Below, in pieces: positions 47,155 to 55,106 of a stretch of DNA of 64,000 bases. Origin of the DNA: CAVEFW01 sp963643505 (GTDB lineage Bacteria > Actinomycetota > Coriobacteriia > Coriobacteriales > Eggerthellaceae); contig CAVIKF010000003.1 of assembly GCA_963643505.1 (NCBI GenBank), positions 124,001 through 188,000 on the forward strand, written 5' to 3'. A program made the translations under genes and the position numbers. Under the pieces are notes generated by a model that searched no databases, had not been told where the DNA came from, and worked only from the letters and a program-made list of their open reading frames with translations. Every line of letters starts with the position of its first letter. Position 1 is the stretch's first letter.

Positions 47155-48291
47155 CTAGCCGAGCATATCCGCAAAGTCTGCGAGGGCGGCAGGGATGTCG
47201 ATCTGCTGGGGGCACACCACCGAGCAAGACCCGCACGCGATACAATCAGAGGGCTTGCGGCCCTCGGGCACCGCAGCGAGTGCCATGGGAGCGATGAAGC
47301 CGCCCTTGGTGAACTTGTGCTCGTTGTAGAGCTCCAACATCCACGGGATGTCAATCTGTTGGGGGCAATGGCTCACGCAGTAATGGCAGGCGGTGCATGG
47401 CTGGATGTCCTTCTCGAGACGGGCCTTGACGATGGCGGCAAGAGTTGCCTGCTCTTCGTCGTTGAGAGGCTTTACCGCCTCGAAATACCCCATGTTCTCC
47501 GCCATTTGCTCCAAGGATGAGGAGCCGCACAAGATGGTAACAACCTGGTCAAAACCTTGCAAGTAGCGAAGTGCCCAACCCACGATGCCCTCGTCGGGAC
47601 GCAAGGCTGCAAGCTTGGCCGCTTCTTCGTCGGTAGCTTTAGCCAACATGCCGCCGCGCAACGGCTCCATAACGATGACGGGCAGGTCGTACTCGGCAGC
47701 GAGCTCCAATTTTGCCTTGGCATCTTGGAAGGTGTAGTCGACATAGTTAAGCTGGATCTGGACGAACTCGACGGCGTCGGCCCACTCGTCGAGGAAACGC
47801 TTCATGACATCGTAGCTACCATGAACAGAGAAGCCGAGATGTTTGATGCGGCCAGCGTCGCGCTGGGCCATGAAATAACTGCGGGTGCCGTATTTCGCCT
47901 CGTCAAGATACGCATCGATATTCATCTCACACACGTTGTGAATGAGGTAGTAGTCGAAGTAATCCACTCCGCAACGCCTAAGTTGCTCCTCGAAGATCTC
48001 CCCGTTTTTGCCCCAATTGTCCGGGGAGTAACCGGGAAACTTCGTGGCGAGGCTGAAGGAGTCTCGCGGGTACTTCGCCAACGCCTTGCCTACTATCGAC
48101 TCAGACTTGCCGTTGTGATACCCCCACGCGGTGTCGAAGTAGGTGCAACCATGTTCGTAGGCATACTCCACCATACGCACAGCATGCTTAACATCGACAG
48201 AGCCATCATCTGCTGGATCGGTTTTCGGAAGACGCATGCATCCCATGCCGAACAGGGACACATCCTTCCCAAGGAAGTTGCGAGTAATCAT
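47155..48291 (-). CDS. Aldo/keto reductase with C-terminal [4Fe-4S] ferredoxin domain
   Basis: 378 residues from the ATG at 48291 (MITRNFLGKDVSLFG). The AKR barrel has DTAWGYHNGKSE (catalytic Asp and Tyr), LATKFPGY (Lys) and YLIHNV (His). The C-terminal ferredoxin-like domain carries CTACHYCVSHCP and CIACGSCSVVCP, two [4Fe-4S] sites separated by an unusually long insert. This family is common in anaerobes, apparently reducing small carbonyls or quinones with Fe-S electron transfer. Physiological substrate unknown. No obvious operon partner. Confidence 0.9.
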   Translation of the reverse strand: MITRNFLGKDVSLFGMGCMRLPKTDPADDGSVDVKHAVRMVEYAYEHGCTYFDTAWGYHNGKSESIVGKALAKYPRDSFSLATKFPGYSPDNWGKNGEIFEEQLRRCGVDYFDYYLIHNVCEMNIDAYLDEAKYGTRSYFMAQRDAGRIKHLGFSVHGSYDVMKRFLDEWADAVEFVQIQLNYVDYTFQDAKAKLELAAEYDLPVIVMEPLRGGMLAKATDEEAAKLAALRPDEGIVGWALRYLQGFDQVVTILCGSSSLEQMAENMGYFEAVKPLNDEEQATLAAIVKARLEKDIQPCTACHYCVSHCPQQIDIPWMLELYNEHKFTKGGFIAPMALAAVPEGRKPSDCIACGSCSVVCPQQIDIPAALADFADMLG

Positions 48292-48419
48292 AATAGAAAC
48301 CCTCTCGTCAGGAACCGCAGGACGGCGTGCCCTCACTGCGTTAGAATATGAGACCATCATACCATCTACGCCCCATGGGTCGTTGCCTTGTCCTGCACAA
48401 ATCCGCAACCACCATAAAC

Positions 48420-48522
48420 GCGACCCACGCAGCCAACAAGCGCATGGGTTACGTCATTTGAAGAAGGGCTGCCCGAGCGGTTTGCGCGACCCAAGCAGCC
48501 AACAAGCGCATGGGTTACGTCA
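48420..48522. repeat. Two 37-bp direct repeats
   Basis: 48420-48456 and 48486-48522 share GCGACCCA.GCAGCCAACA and following bases with one mismatch; 66-bp period. Lies upstream of the HAD phosphatase. Confidence 0.9.
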
Positions 48523-48549
48523 CCGAACAGCCATGCAGGAAGGAAGCCG

Positions 48550-49047
48550 ATGAGACCGAGTCCGATACTTGAGATGATGAGCCGCCCCGACACCATCACG
48601 GTGTTTGACATCGATGGCGTCTTGGCGATTTACGAGTTCGGGTCAGAAGAGCGACCCGGCCACAGCGCATGTTGCGACGAGGATTGGGAGACCTTCGTTC
48701 GCGATAACGACCCGTATCTCAACGCGCACCCAATTCCTGCCATCCAACGATTCATCGAAGAAAAGGCAACTGTGAATCCAGATTCCGTATGGGCATGCAG
48801 CGTCGCAGAAGATTATGAGGAAGCGGGAAAATCGGCTTTCGTATCCCGCCATTACGCCATTCCCGAGGACCACATTACCATGGTCCGCAAGAAGGGCGAC
48901 AAAATCGCCTTTCTCGAGTATCTCGCCATCCGCTACGGCCTCGACCGCCGCAACATCGTGCTCGTCGAGGACACAACGAAGACGCTCGATGCCGCCGATG
49001 CCGCCGGCTTCTCGACGTGCCACGTCACGAGCTTCTTTTTGTACTAA
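48550..49047 (+). CDS. Small HAD-superfamily hydrolase
   Basis: 165 residues. The HAD nucleophile motif VFDIDGVLAIYE has D20 and D22; VLVEDTTKTLDAAD is the C-terminal metal-binding motif. AGGAAGG precedes the ATG by about 6 bases. The protein is short and lacks a large cap domain, so it is probably a small-metabolite or nucleotide phosphatase. Cys pair CCDEDW and others are of unknown meaning. Confidence 0.75.
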   Translation: MRPSPILEMMSRPDTITVFDIDGVLAIYEFGSEERPGHSACCDEDWETFVRDNDPYLNAHPIPAIQRFIEEKATVNPDSVWACSVAEDYEEAGKSAFVSRHYAIPEDHITMVRKKGDKIAFLEYLAIRYGLDRRNIVLVEDTTKTLDAADAAGFSTCHVTSFFLY

Positions 49048-49206
49048 CTCGCTTGGTCGTTTGCCGGCTCGCTTGTTTCGCGACCTTTTCGGACAGGCGA
49101 GGTTCCACCAATCCAGCGGAGCACCAATGCGGCTCGTTTCCGCCCATACGAGTGTTAGTTCTGATTTTCGGGTGGAAATAAGGAACAAGCCAATCGAGCG
49201 CGAGAC

Positions 49207-50082
49207 TCACCTGCGCATGAGGACAACATACTCGTTGAGGGCGTTGGTGCGACCGTCTGCACGAAAGCGGGCCACCAAGTCGAAAGACACCCCAACTGAA
49301 GAGAGGACGGCGTCAATATCCCGGTCCGTGAAACTGTGGCAGTAACGAAGGGAGGTGGAATCGTCTCCGAAACCCAAGAGATAGTCGCCATCGTCGAGTT
49401 CGAGGGCAGACAGCCTTCCCTCCGAGAGAGCGTCTTCGGTGCTTTTCTCCGCGCGAGACGCAAGGCCCTCGTCATCGGCGAAGAGCCAAAAACTCACGAT
49501 TACATGGCCACCGGGACGTGTTGCGGCCAAGAGCCCGTCAAGCAACGCCACACGGGCTTCCACCCCGGGAACGTGGTGCATGAAACCAAAGCTTACAACC
49601 AGGTCAAAGGCCTTCTCGTCCGAGATCCCACACGCTTCCTCATCAACAAGCAGAGCCGATATGATGTCACGCTCAACGAAACAGATGTTGTCGGCGAACT
49701 CCTCAGGTAGCAAGCCACGACACGCATCAACCGCCACAAAACGCAAATCACTGGCAGGAAACATCTCCCCCATCCAAGCCTCGAAACGCAAGTTCCCGCA
49801 AGCGACATCAAGAACCGAGAAACCCTGGGTATCCAACCCATCTGGCCTTATCTCTCCCAAAAGACCACGACCATCTGTCGAGGACGTCTCGCCGATTGCC
49901 GCACGACAAGCTCTTGTCCCGTCCTGGCATCTCCCGTCCTGGCATCCCAACAAGCCCGCAGCATCCAAAGCCCACTCCCAACCACGCCAACTGTTGTTAC
50001 GAGTGGCTGAGAAGGCTTGCGCGCGCGTCTCATAGAAACGCCTATTGAGCTCGTTGAGATACCATACACTTGATTGGTCCAA
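49207..50082 (-). CDS. SAM-dependent methyltransferase, Trm9/ALKBH8-like
   Basis: 291 residues. Start MDQSSVWYLNELNRRFYETRAQ and SVLDVACGNLRFEAW (89-103, SAM-binding motif I) resemble Trm9-type tRNA wobble-uridine methyltransferases, which likewise open with a xYExxAxxFSxTR-like segment. Motif LVVSFGFMHHVPG, PGGHVIVSFWLF and RYCHSFTDRDID follow in the order seen in Trm9 and the ALKBH8 methyltransferase. A Cys/Gly/Thr-rich insert (about 46-88; repeat CQDGRCQDG) interrupts the domain start. It is divergent from the elp3 gene, 66 bases apart, whose product makes the cm5U34 that Trm9 would esterify. Function is inferred from this context and family likeness. Confidence 0.6.
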   Translation of the reverse strand: MDQSSVWYLNELNRRFYETRAQAFSATRNNSWRGWEWALDAAGLLGCQDGRCQDGTRACRAAIGETSSTDGRGLLGEIRPDGLDTQGFSVLDVACGNLRFEAWMGEMFPASDLRFVAVDACRGLLPEEFADNICFVERDIISALLVDEEACGISDEKAFDLVVSFGFMHHVPGVEARVALLDGLLAATRPGGHVIVSFWLFADDEGLASRAEKSTEDALSEGRLSALELDDGDYLLGFGDDSTSLRYCHSFTDRDIDAVLSSVGVSFDLVARFRADGRTNALNEYVVLMRR

Positions 50083-50148
50083 CGGATTGCCTCCCTGATG
50101 TCGTATTGGGGAAATGATAGCTCACAAACCGCGGTACAATCATGACCC
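50083..50148. promoter_or_regulatory. Shared divergent promoter region of the methyltransferase and elp3 genes
   Basis: Only 66 bases separate the two starts, so both promoters must lie here and expression may be coordinated. Confidence 0.5.
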
Positions 50149-52206
50149 ATGGAACGTATCCTTCTTGAAATAGTAGAAAACCTGCGAGCGCATTCCGATG
50201 TGGCACGTCTAGACGATCGCACCATCCAAGCAATCGTGCGATCTTACAACGGAGGTCTCGCAAACAACAAGGACCATTACGCCAAAAAGCAAATCCTCCC
50301 CTTCTACTTGAACATCAAGGCAAACGACCCCGCGCGGTGGAGGTCATGGCAAATCGACGAGGCCCTCGAGAAGCGCCTCTTGGCGACGCTGCAGGTCAAG
50401 CCACGGCGCACCGCATCCGGCGTCGCGACGATCACCGTCATCACCAAGCCCGCCCCCTGCGCGAACGCCTGCCTCTATTGCCCCAACGACATCCGCATGC
50501 CGAAGAGCTACCTTCACGACGAGCCGGCATGTCAGCGCGCCGAGCGCAACTTCTTCGATCCCTATCTCCAAGTTGTGAGCCGCGCCCGCGCGCTTCACGA
50601 GATGGGCCACAACATCTCGAAGATCGAGATCATCGTGCTCGGCGGAACATGGTGCGACTACCCCGAGAGCTACCAGCGGTGGTTCGCGACCGAGCTGTTC
50701 CGCGCGGCCAACAACCTGCCCCTTGAGCTTGGGGAGGCGGAGCGCCATGCGCGCTTCTTCAACGCGATCAGCGCTGGCACCGGGTCCGCAACGGGTGGCG
50801 TGCCTGCAACGGGTGCTCCCGCCGCGTCAGGCACCACGCCCGCAACGGGCTCCCCCACTCAAACGTCGGGTCCGAACGCCCCTCTCACCCCGAACGCGCC
50901 CGCAAGCAACATACCCCATAACGCCACCGCTCGTCGCAACTTCTATGAGCGGTGTGGTCTCGCCTCCTCGCCTCAAGAACTCGAGGCGCAAACCGCCACG
51001 TTGCAAACACAGGTTTCCCAAGGCCAGACAACCTACAACCAGGCGATTGCCGCCCTGTACGGCGAGAGCGCCCCTTGGCAACGCGTTGCCGCGGCGCAGA
51101 CCGCAAGCGTCGCCGCCCTCGAGGAGGAGCACCGCAAGAACGCGGAAGCCGCCAACCGCATCGTCGGGTTCGTCGTCGAGACGCGCCCCGACACGATCAC
51201 GCCCGCGCGCCTCGCATTGTTGCGCAGCTTCGGATGCACCAAGGTCCAAATGGGCATCCAAAGCCTCGATCCTGCGATCCTCGCGGCGAACAACCGACCC
51301 ACCCGCACCGACAACGTCGCGCGCGCCCTCGAGCTCACGCGTCTATTCGGATTCAAGCTCCACACCCACTTCATGGTCAACCTGGCTGGGGCGACGCCCG
51401 CCTCGGACAAGGAGGACTACCGGACGTTCGTCACCGACCCGGCGTACCTCCCCGACGAGGTCAAACTCTACCCGTGCTCGCTCGTGGACGGCACTGGCCT
51501 TACAGACCTTTACAAACGCGGGAAATGGCGCCCCTACAGTGAGGAGGAACTTCTCGACGTTCTCGTGGCCGACGTCCTCGAAACGCCGGAGTATTGCCGC
51601 ATCAGCCGCATGATCCGAGACATATCAGCCGGTGACATCCTCGTAGGGAACAAAAAGACAAACCTTCGCCAAATGGTGGAGCAGCGCATCGACAAGCGCG
51701 CGCCCGAAGAGCCCGCCGTCCGCGAGATCCGCTACCGCGAGATTAGCACGCAGGCCATCGACCTCGACACCCTGCGCCTTGAGGATGTTTCCTACGAGAC
51801 CCGCGCCACAACCGAGCACTTCCTTCAATGGGTGGCCCCTGGCAACCTCATCGCGGGATTTCTCCGTCTGAGCCTGCCTCATGCCGATAAGCTCGAAGCG
51901 CTCCACAACAAGCTTATCGAAGACGCCTCGCCAGCCGCCCTTCGCGCTGCCGCGGCCCTCGCGCCCGGCGCGGCGATGATCCGCGAGGTCCACGTGTACG
52001 GCCGCGCAGCCAACCTCGGCGCCTCCGTGGATGGCGCGCAGCACACCGGGCTTGGCCGTCAGCTCATCGCCCGCGCGGAGGAGATCGCCCGCGACGCCGG
52101 CTACGCCTCCCTCAATGTCATCAGCTCCGTCGGCACCCGCCGCTACTACGCAAACCTCGGCTTCCTCGCGCAGGGCCTCTACCAGCAAAAGCCCCTGAAT
52201 CCCTAA
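50149..52206 (+). CDS. elp3: Elp3-family radical-SAM tRNA wobble-uridine acetyltransferase
   Basis: 685 residues. The radical-SAM Cys triad is C104, C108, C111 in PAPCANACLYCPND, and the lysine-acetyltransferase-like domain starts at about 612 (REVHVYGRAANLGA), with acetyl-CoA motif HTGLGRQLIARAEEIARDAG and GTRRYYANLGF. Elp3 uses acetyl-CoA and SAM radical chemistry to install cm5 on U34 of tRNA; bacterial and archaeal Elp3 can act alone. The protein is about 130 residues longer than usual: residues about 207-325 are an Ala/Gly/Pro/Thr-rich and then helical insert between two radical-SAM segments (NAISAGTGSATGG...EEEHRKNAEAANRIVG). It stands divergently from a Trm9-like gene. Confidence 0.9.
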   Translation: MERILLEIVENLRAHSDVARLDDRTIQAIVRSYNGGLANNKDHYAKKQILPFYLNIKANDPARWRSWQIDEALEKRLLATLQVKPRRTASGVATITVITKPAPCANACLYCPNDIRMPKSYLHDEPACQRAERNFFDPYLQVVSRARALHEMGHNISKIEIIVLGGTWCDYPESYQRWFATELFRAANNLPLELGEAERHARFFNAISAGTGSATGGVPATGAPAASGTTPATGSPTQTSGPNAPLTPNAPASNIPHNATARRNFYERCGLASSPQELEAQTATLQTQVSQGQTTYNQAIAALYGESAPWQRVAAAQTASVAALEEEHRKNAEAANRIVGFVVETRPDTITPARLALLRSFGCTKVQMGIQSLDPAILAANNRPTRTDNVARALELTRLFGFKLHTHFMVNLAGATPASDKEDYRTFVTDPAYLPDEVKLYPCSLVDGTGLTDLYKRGKWRPYSEEELLDVLVADVLETPEYCRISRMIRDISAGDILVGNKKTNLRQMVEQRIDKRAPEEPAVREIRYREISTQAIDLDTLRLEDVSYETRATTEHFLQWVAPGNLIAGFLRLSLPHADKLEALHNKLIEDASPAALRAAAALAPGAAMIREVHVYGRAANLGASVDGAQHTGLGRQLIARAEEIARDAGYASLNVISSVGTRRYYANLGFLAQGLYQQKPLNP

Positions 52207-52246
52207 CAGCGAGCCAACGCATCGAGGCAAACCCCCGCCTCTGCGC

Positions 52247-52282
52247 AAAAAAAGGGCTGCAAGCAAACGCCTGCAGCCCCGT
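52247..52282 (-). terminator. Terminator after clpC
   Basis: On the minus strand GGGGCTGCAGG and GCTTGCAGCCC form a stem, followed by TTTTTTT. Confidence 0.8.
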
Positions 52283-52304
52283 AGGTCTTGGCTGTGTCCT
52301 GCCG

Positions 52305-54863
52305 CTAGTCGGCAGCCCCGTCAGAAACTCCCCCACCAGGAAGGCCGGTGTTGCCGAGGTTGAAACCCTTCAGCAACAAATCGGCCTCGTGCGCAATGCT
52401 GTCGCGCTTGCGGCGCTCGGGAATGACACCCTCACCTGCCGCGAAGACAAGCTTGCCGTCCTCGACGGACACCTCGATGACGCTGCCGCTCGTCCAAAGA
52501 CCCTTGAGGATATCCTCGGAAATCTTGTCCTCGAGCATCGTCTGGATCGCGCGACGCAGCGGACGCGCGCCGTAGGTGGCGTCGGTGCCCTCCTTGGCGA
52601 TGAGCTTGCATGCCTCGTCAGTGAGATTGATGGTCATACCGCGGTCGATGAGGCGCTGGCGCAAATCGTCGACCATGAGCTTCACGATCTCGACCTGCTC
52701 GTCGTCGGTCAGGCTCTTGAACACGATGATCTCATCAACGCGGTTGAGAAACTCGGGGCGGAACATCTTCTTGAGCTCGGACATGGCTCGGTTGCGGATC
52801 TCCTTGTCGGAGAGGCCGCGCTTGCCCGCGTCGCCGAAGCCGAGGCTCGTCGTCTGGGCGATCTCCTGGGCGCCGACATTGCTCGTCATGATGATGACGG
52901 TGTTGCGGAAGTCGACGGTGCGACCCTGCGCGTCCGTCAGGCGACCCTCCTCCAAGATCTGGAGCAAGATGTTGAAGACGTCCGGATGGGCCTTCTCGAT
53001 CTCATCGAACAGGACGACGCTGTAGGGACGCTCGCGCACGGCCTTGGTGAGCTGACCGCCCTCGTCGAATCCGACATAGCCCGGAGGGCTGCCGACGAGG
53101 CGGGAGACGCTGTGTTTCTCCATGTACTCGGACATATCGAGGCTGATGAGCGCGTCCTCGCTCGTGAAGAGGAACTCAGCCAAGGCCTTGGATAGCTCGG
53201 TCTTGCCGACGCCGGAGGGGCCAAGGAAGATGAAGGATCCCGCAGGACGCTTCGGATCCTTGAGACCTGCGCGGCTGCGACGAATCGCCTTGGACAGCGC
53301 CGTCACGGCCTCGTCTTGCCCGATGACGCGCTCGTGGAGGACACCCTCCATACGCAAAAGCTTCTCGGTCTCGGCTTCGGTGAGGTTGGACACGGGCACG
53401 CCGGTGGTCATGGAGACGACATCGGCAATATCGCGCTCCGTTATCTCCTTGATCTCGCGCGAGGACTCATCCTCCCATTTCTTGGCAGCATCTTCACGCT
53501 CGACGCGAAGCTTTTCCTCCTTGTCCTTGAGGGAACCGGCGCGCTCGAAGTCCTGCTCGGCGATGGCGTGCTCCTTCTCGGCACCCACTTGGCGGAGCTT
53601 CTCATCGAGCTCGCGCACCTCCTCGGGCAGGGTCATGTTACGGATGCGCATGCGCGCGCCCGCCTCATCCATGACGTCGATAGCCTTGTCGGGCAGGAAG
53701 CGGTCTTGGATATAACGCTGGGACAGCTGGACGGCGGCGCTGAGGGCCTCGTCGGTGTAATGCACCTGGTGGTGGCGCTCATAGCGATCGCGCAAGCCCT
53801 CCATGATGCGGATGGACTGCTCCTCGTTGGGCTCGTTGACCACAACGGCTTGGAAGCGGCGGGCAAGAGCGGTGTCCTTCTCAATGCGCTTACGATATTC
53901 CTCAGTGGTGGTGGCACCGATGACTTGGATCTCGCCACGACTCAGGGGCGGCTTCATAATGGACGCGGCGTCCATGGAGCCCTCGGCGCTGCCGGCGCCG
54001 ATGAGCGTGTGGATCTCGTCGATGAACAGGATGATGTCCTTGGCGTCCATAACCTCCTTGATGCACTTCTTCAAGCGGTCCTCGAACTCGCCGCGGAACT
54101 TGGAACCAGCCACCATGCTGGAGACGTCCAACGTGATGAGACGCTTGCCGCGGAGGATGTCCGGGACTTGGTTGGAAACGATAAGTTGCGCCAAGCCCTC
54201 GGCCACGGCGGTCTTGCCAACACCGGGCTCACCGATAAGCAACGGATTGTTCTTTTGACGACGAGACAGGATTTGCATGACGCGCTCGATCTCGCCCGCA
54301 CGGCCGATAACCGGGTCGAGCTTGTTCTCGCGGGCCTTCTGGGTCAGGTCGATGCCGTACTCCTTAAGGCCGCTGTCCTGTTGGTTGCCGGACTCGAAGG
54401 GATTGCGGCCCGCGTACACGGGGCTTTGGCCAACGAGGTCGTTTAAGGCGGTGCGTATAGACTCCCCCGAGACGTTTTGACGGGCAAGGACGTCAAGGGC
54501 CGTACCCTCTCCCTCGCGGACTATACCCAAGAGAAGATGTTCGGTGGAGATGTAGCTTTGGCCAAGTTGCATAGCTTCGCGCAACGCATTCTCAAGAACC
54601 CGCTTCACCCGGGGAGTAAAGCTGAGGTGGCCAGAGACATCCGCACCCTCGTCGATGGTGACGACCTCGCGGACGCCCTCGATGCAAGCGTCGTAGGTCA
54701 CGCCAAGACGGTCGAGGGTCTGGGCTGCCAACCCCTCCTTCTCCTGGATGAGACCAAGCAGGACATGCTCGGTTCCAACATAAGGTTGACCCAGTTTGCG
54801 GGCCTCGTCCTGCGCCAAGACCAGCACCTTGCGGGCCTTGTCGGTAAACTTCTCAAATGACAT
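52305..54863 (-). CDS. clpC: ATP-dependent Clp protease ATP-binding subunit ClpC
   Basis: 852 residues from the ATG at 54863 (MSFEKFTDKARKVLVLAQ). Two Clp N-terminal repeats, ATPase 1 (GEPGVGKTAVAEGLAQ), a middle domain including the UVR motif (AIAEQDFERAGSLKDKEEKL), ATPase 2 (LGPSGVGKTELSKALAE), and the D2 small domain are complete. It unfolds substrates for ClpP and is essential in actinobacteria. GGAG precedes the start by 6 bases. It is flanked by elp3 (convergent) and a CapA-like gene (same strand, 240 bases away). Confidence 0.95.
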   Translation of the reverse strand: MSFEKFTDKARKVLVLAQDEARKLGQPYVGTEHVLLGLIQEKEGLAAQTLDRLGVTYDACIEGVREVVTIDEGADVSGHLSFTPRVKRVLENALREAMQLGQSYISTEHLLLGIVREGEGTALDVLARQNVSGESIRTALNDLVGQSPVYAGRNPFESGNQQDSGLKEYGIDLTQKARENKLDPVIGRAGEIERVMQILSRRQKNNPLLIGEPGVGKTAVAEGLAQLIVSNQVPDILRGKRLITLDVSSMVAGSKFRGEFEDRLKKCIKEVMDAKDIILFIDEIHTLIGAGSAEGSMDAASIMKPPLSRGEIQVIGATTTEEYRKRIEKDTALARRFQAVVVNEPNEEQSIRIMEGLRDRYERHHQVHYTDEALSAAVQLSQRYIQDRFLPDKAIDVMDEAGARMRIRNMTLPEEVRELDEKLRQVGAEKEHAIAEQDFERAGSLKDKEEKLRVEREDAAKKWEDESSREIKEITERDIADVVSMTTGVPVSNLTEAETEKLLRMEGVLHERVIGQDEAVTALSKAIRRSRAGLKDPKRPAGSFIFLGPSGVGKTELSKALAEFLFTSEDALISLDMSEYMEKHSVSRLVGSPPGYVGFDEGGQLTKAVRERPYSVVLFDEIEKAHPDVFNILLQILEEGRLTDAQGRTVDFRNTVIIMTSNVGAQEIAQTTSLGFGDAGKRGLSDKEIRNRAMSELKKMFRPEFLNRVDEIIVFKSLTDDEQVEIVKLMVDDLRQRLIDRGMTINLTDEACKLIAKEGTDATYGARPLRRAIQTMLEDKISEDILKGLWTSGSVIEVSVEDGKLVFAAGEGVIPERRKRDSIAHEADLLLKGFNLGNTGLPGGGVSDGAAD

Positions 54864-55106
54864 GTGATTCTCCGTTGATCGTACGTACGCATTCGTGTAT
54901 CGGAGGTAGTTTAGCACTCATGTGGCGCGAGTGCCAAAATCATGGCGTATTTGGAGAAATCCCCACAAGCAAAAGCCTCTGCAGACGGACGCAAGCAAGG
55001 GACAAAATGCGACACTGGGGACGCCTCGCAGAGAGACGTCGCGCGCACCTTCGCAGCCAAGCGATCGGCCGACGCAGCTACCTCCCGCAAATCGCGACCG
55101 CGTTTC
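54864..55106. other. Intergenic region upstream of clpC
   Basis: About 240 bases with AT-richer sequence near clpC (AGCACTCATGTGGCGCGAGTGCCA: the GCACTC...GAGTGC pair resembles a short CIRCE/HAIR-like inverted repeat). No gene. Confidence 0.4.
54914..54936. promoter_or_regulatory. Inverted repeat upstream of clpC, possible heat-shock operator
   Basis: AGCACTC and GAGTGCC flank ATGTGGCGC about 50-75 bases upstream of the clpC start. The half-site GCACTC matches the classical HrcA CIRCE half-site TTAGCACTC, and TTTAGCACTC is present. The spacer is 9 bases, as in CIRCE. HAIR (HspR) is an alternative, less fitting. Confidence 0.65.

Noticed and set aside
46892..47245. Cys/Arg-rich minus-strand frame in the intergenic repeats near 47000
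   Set aside because: It is generated by the 16-bp tandem repeats and has no ribosome site or family likeness.
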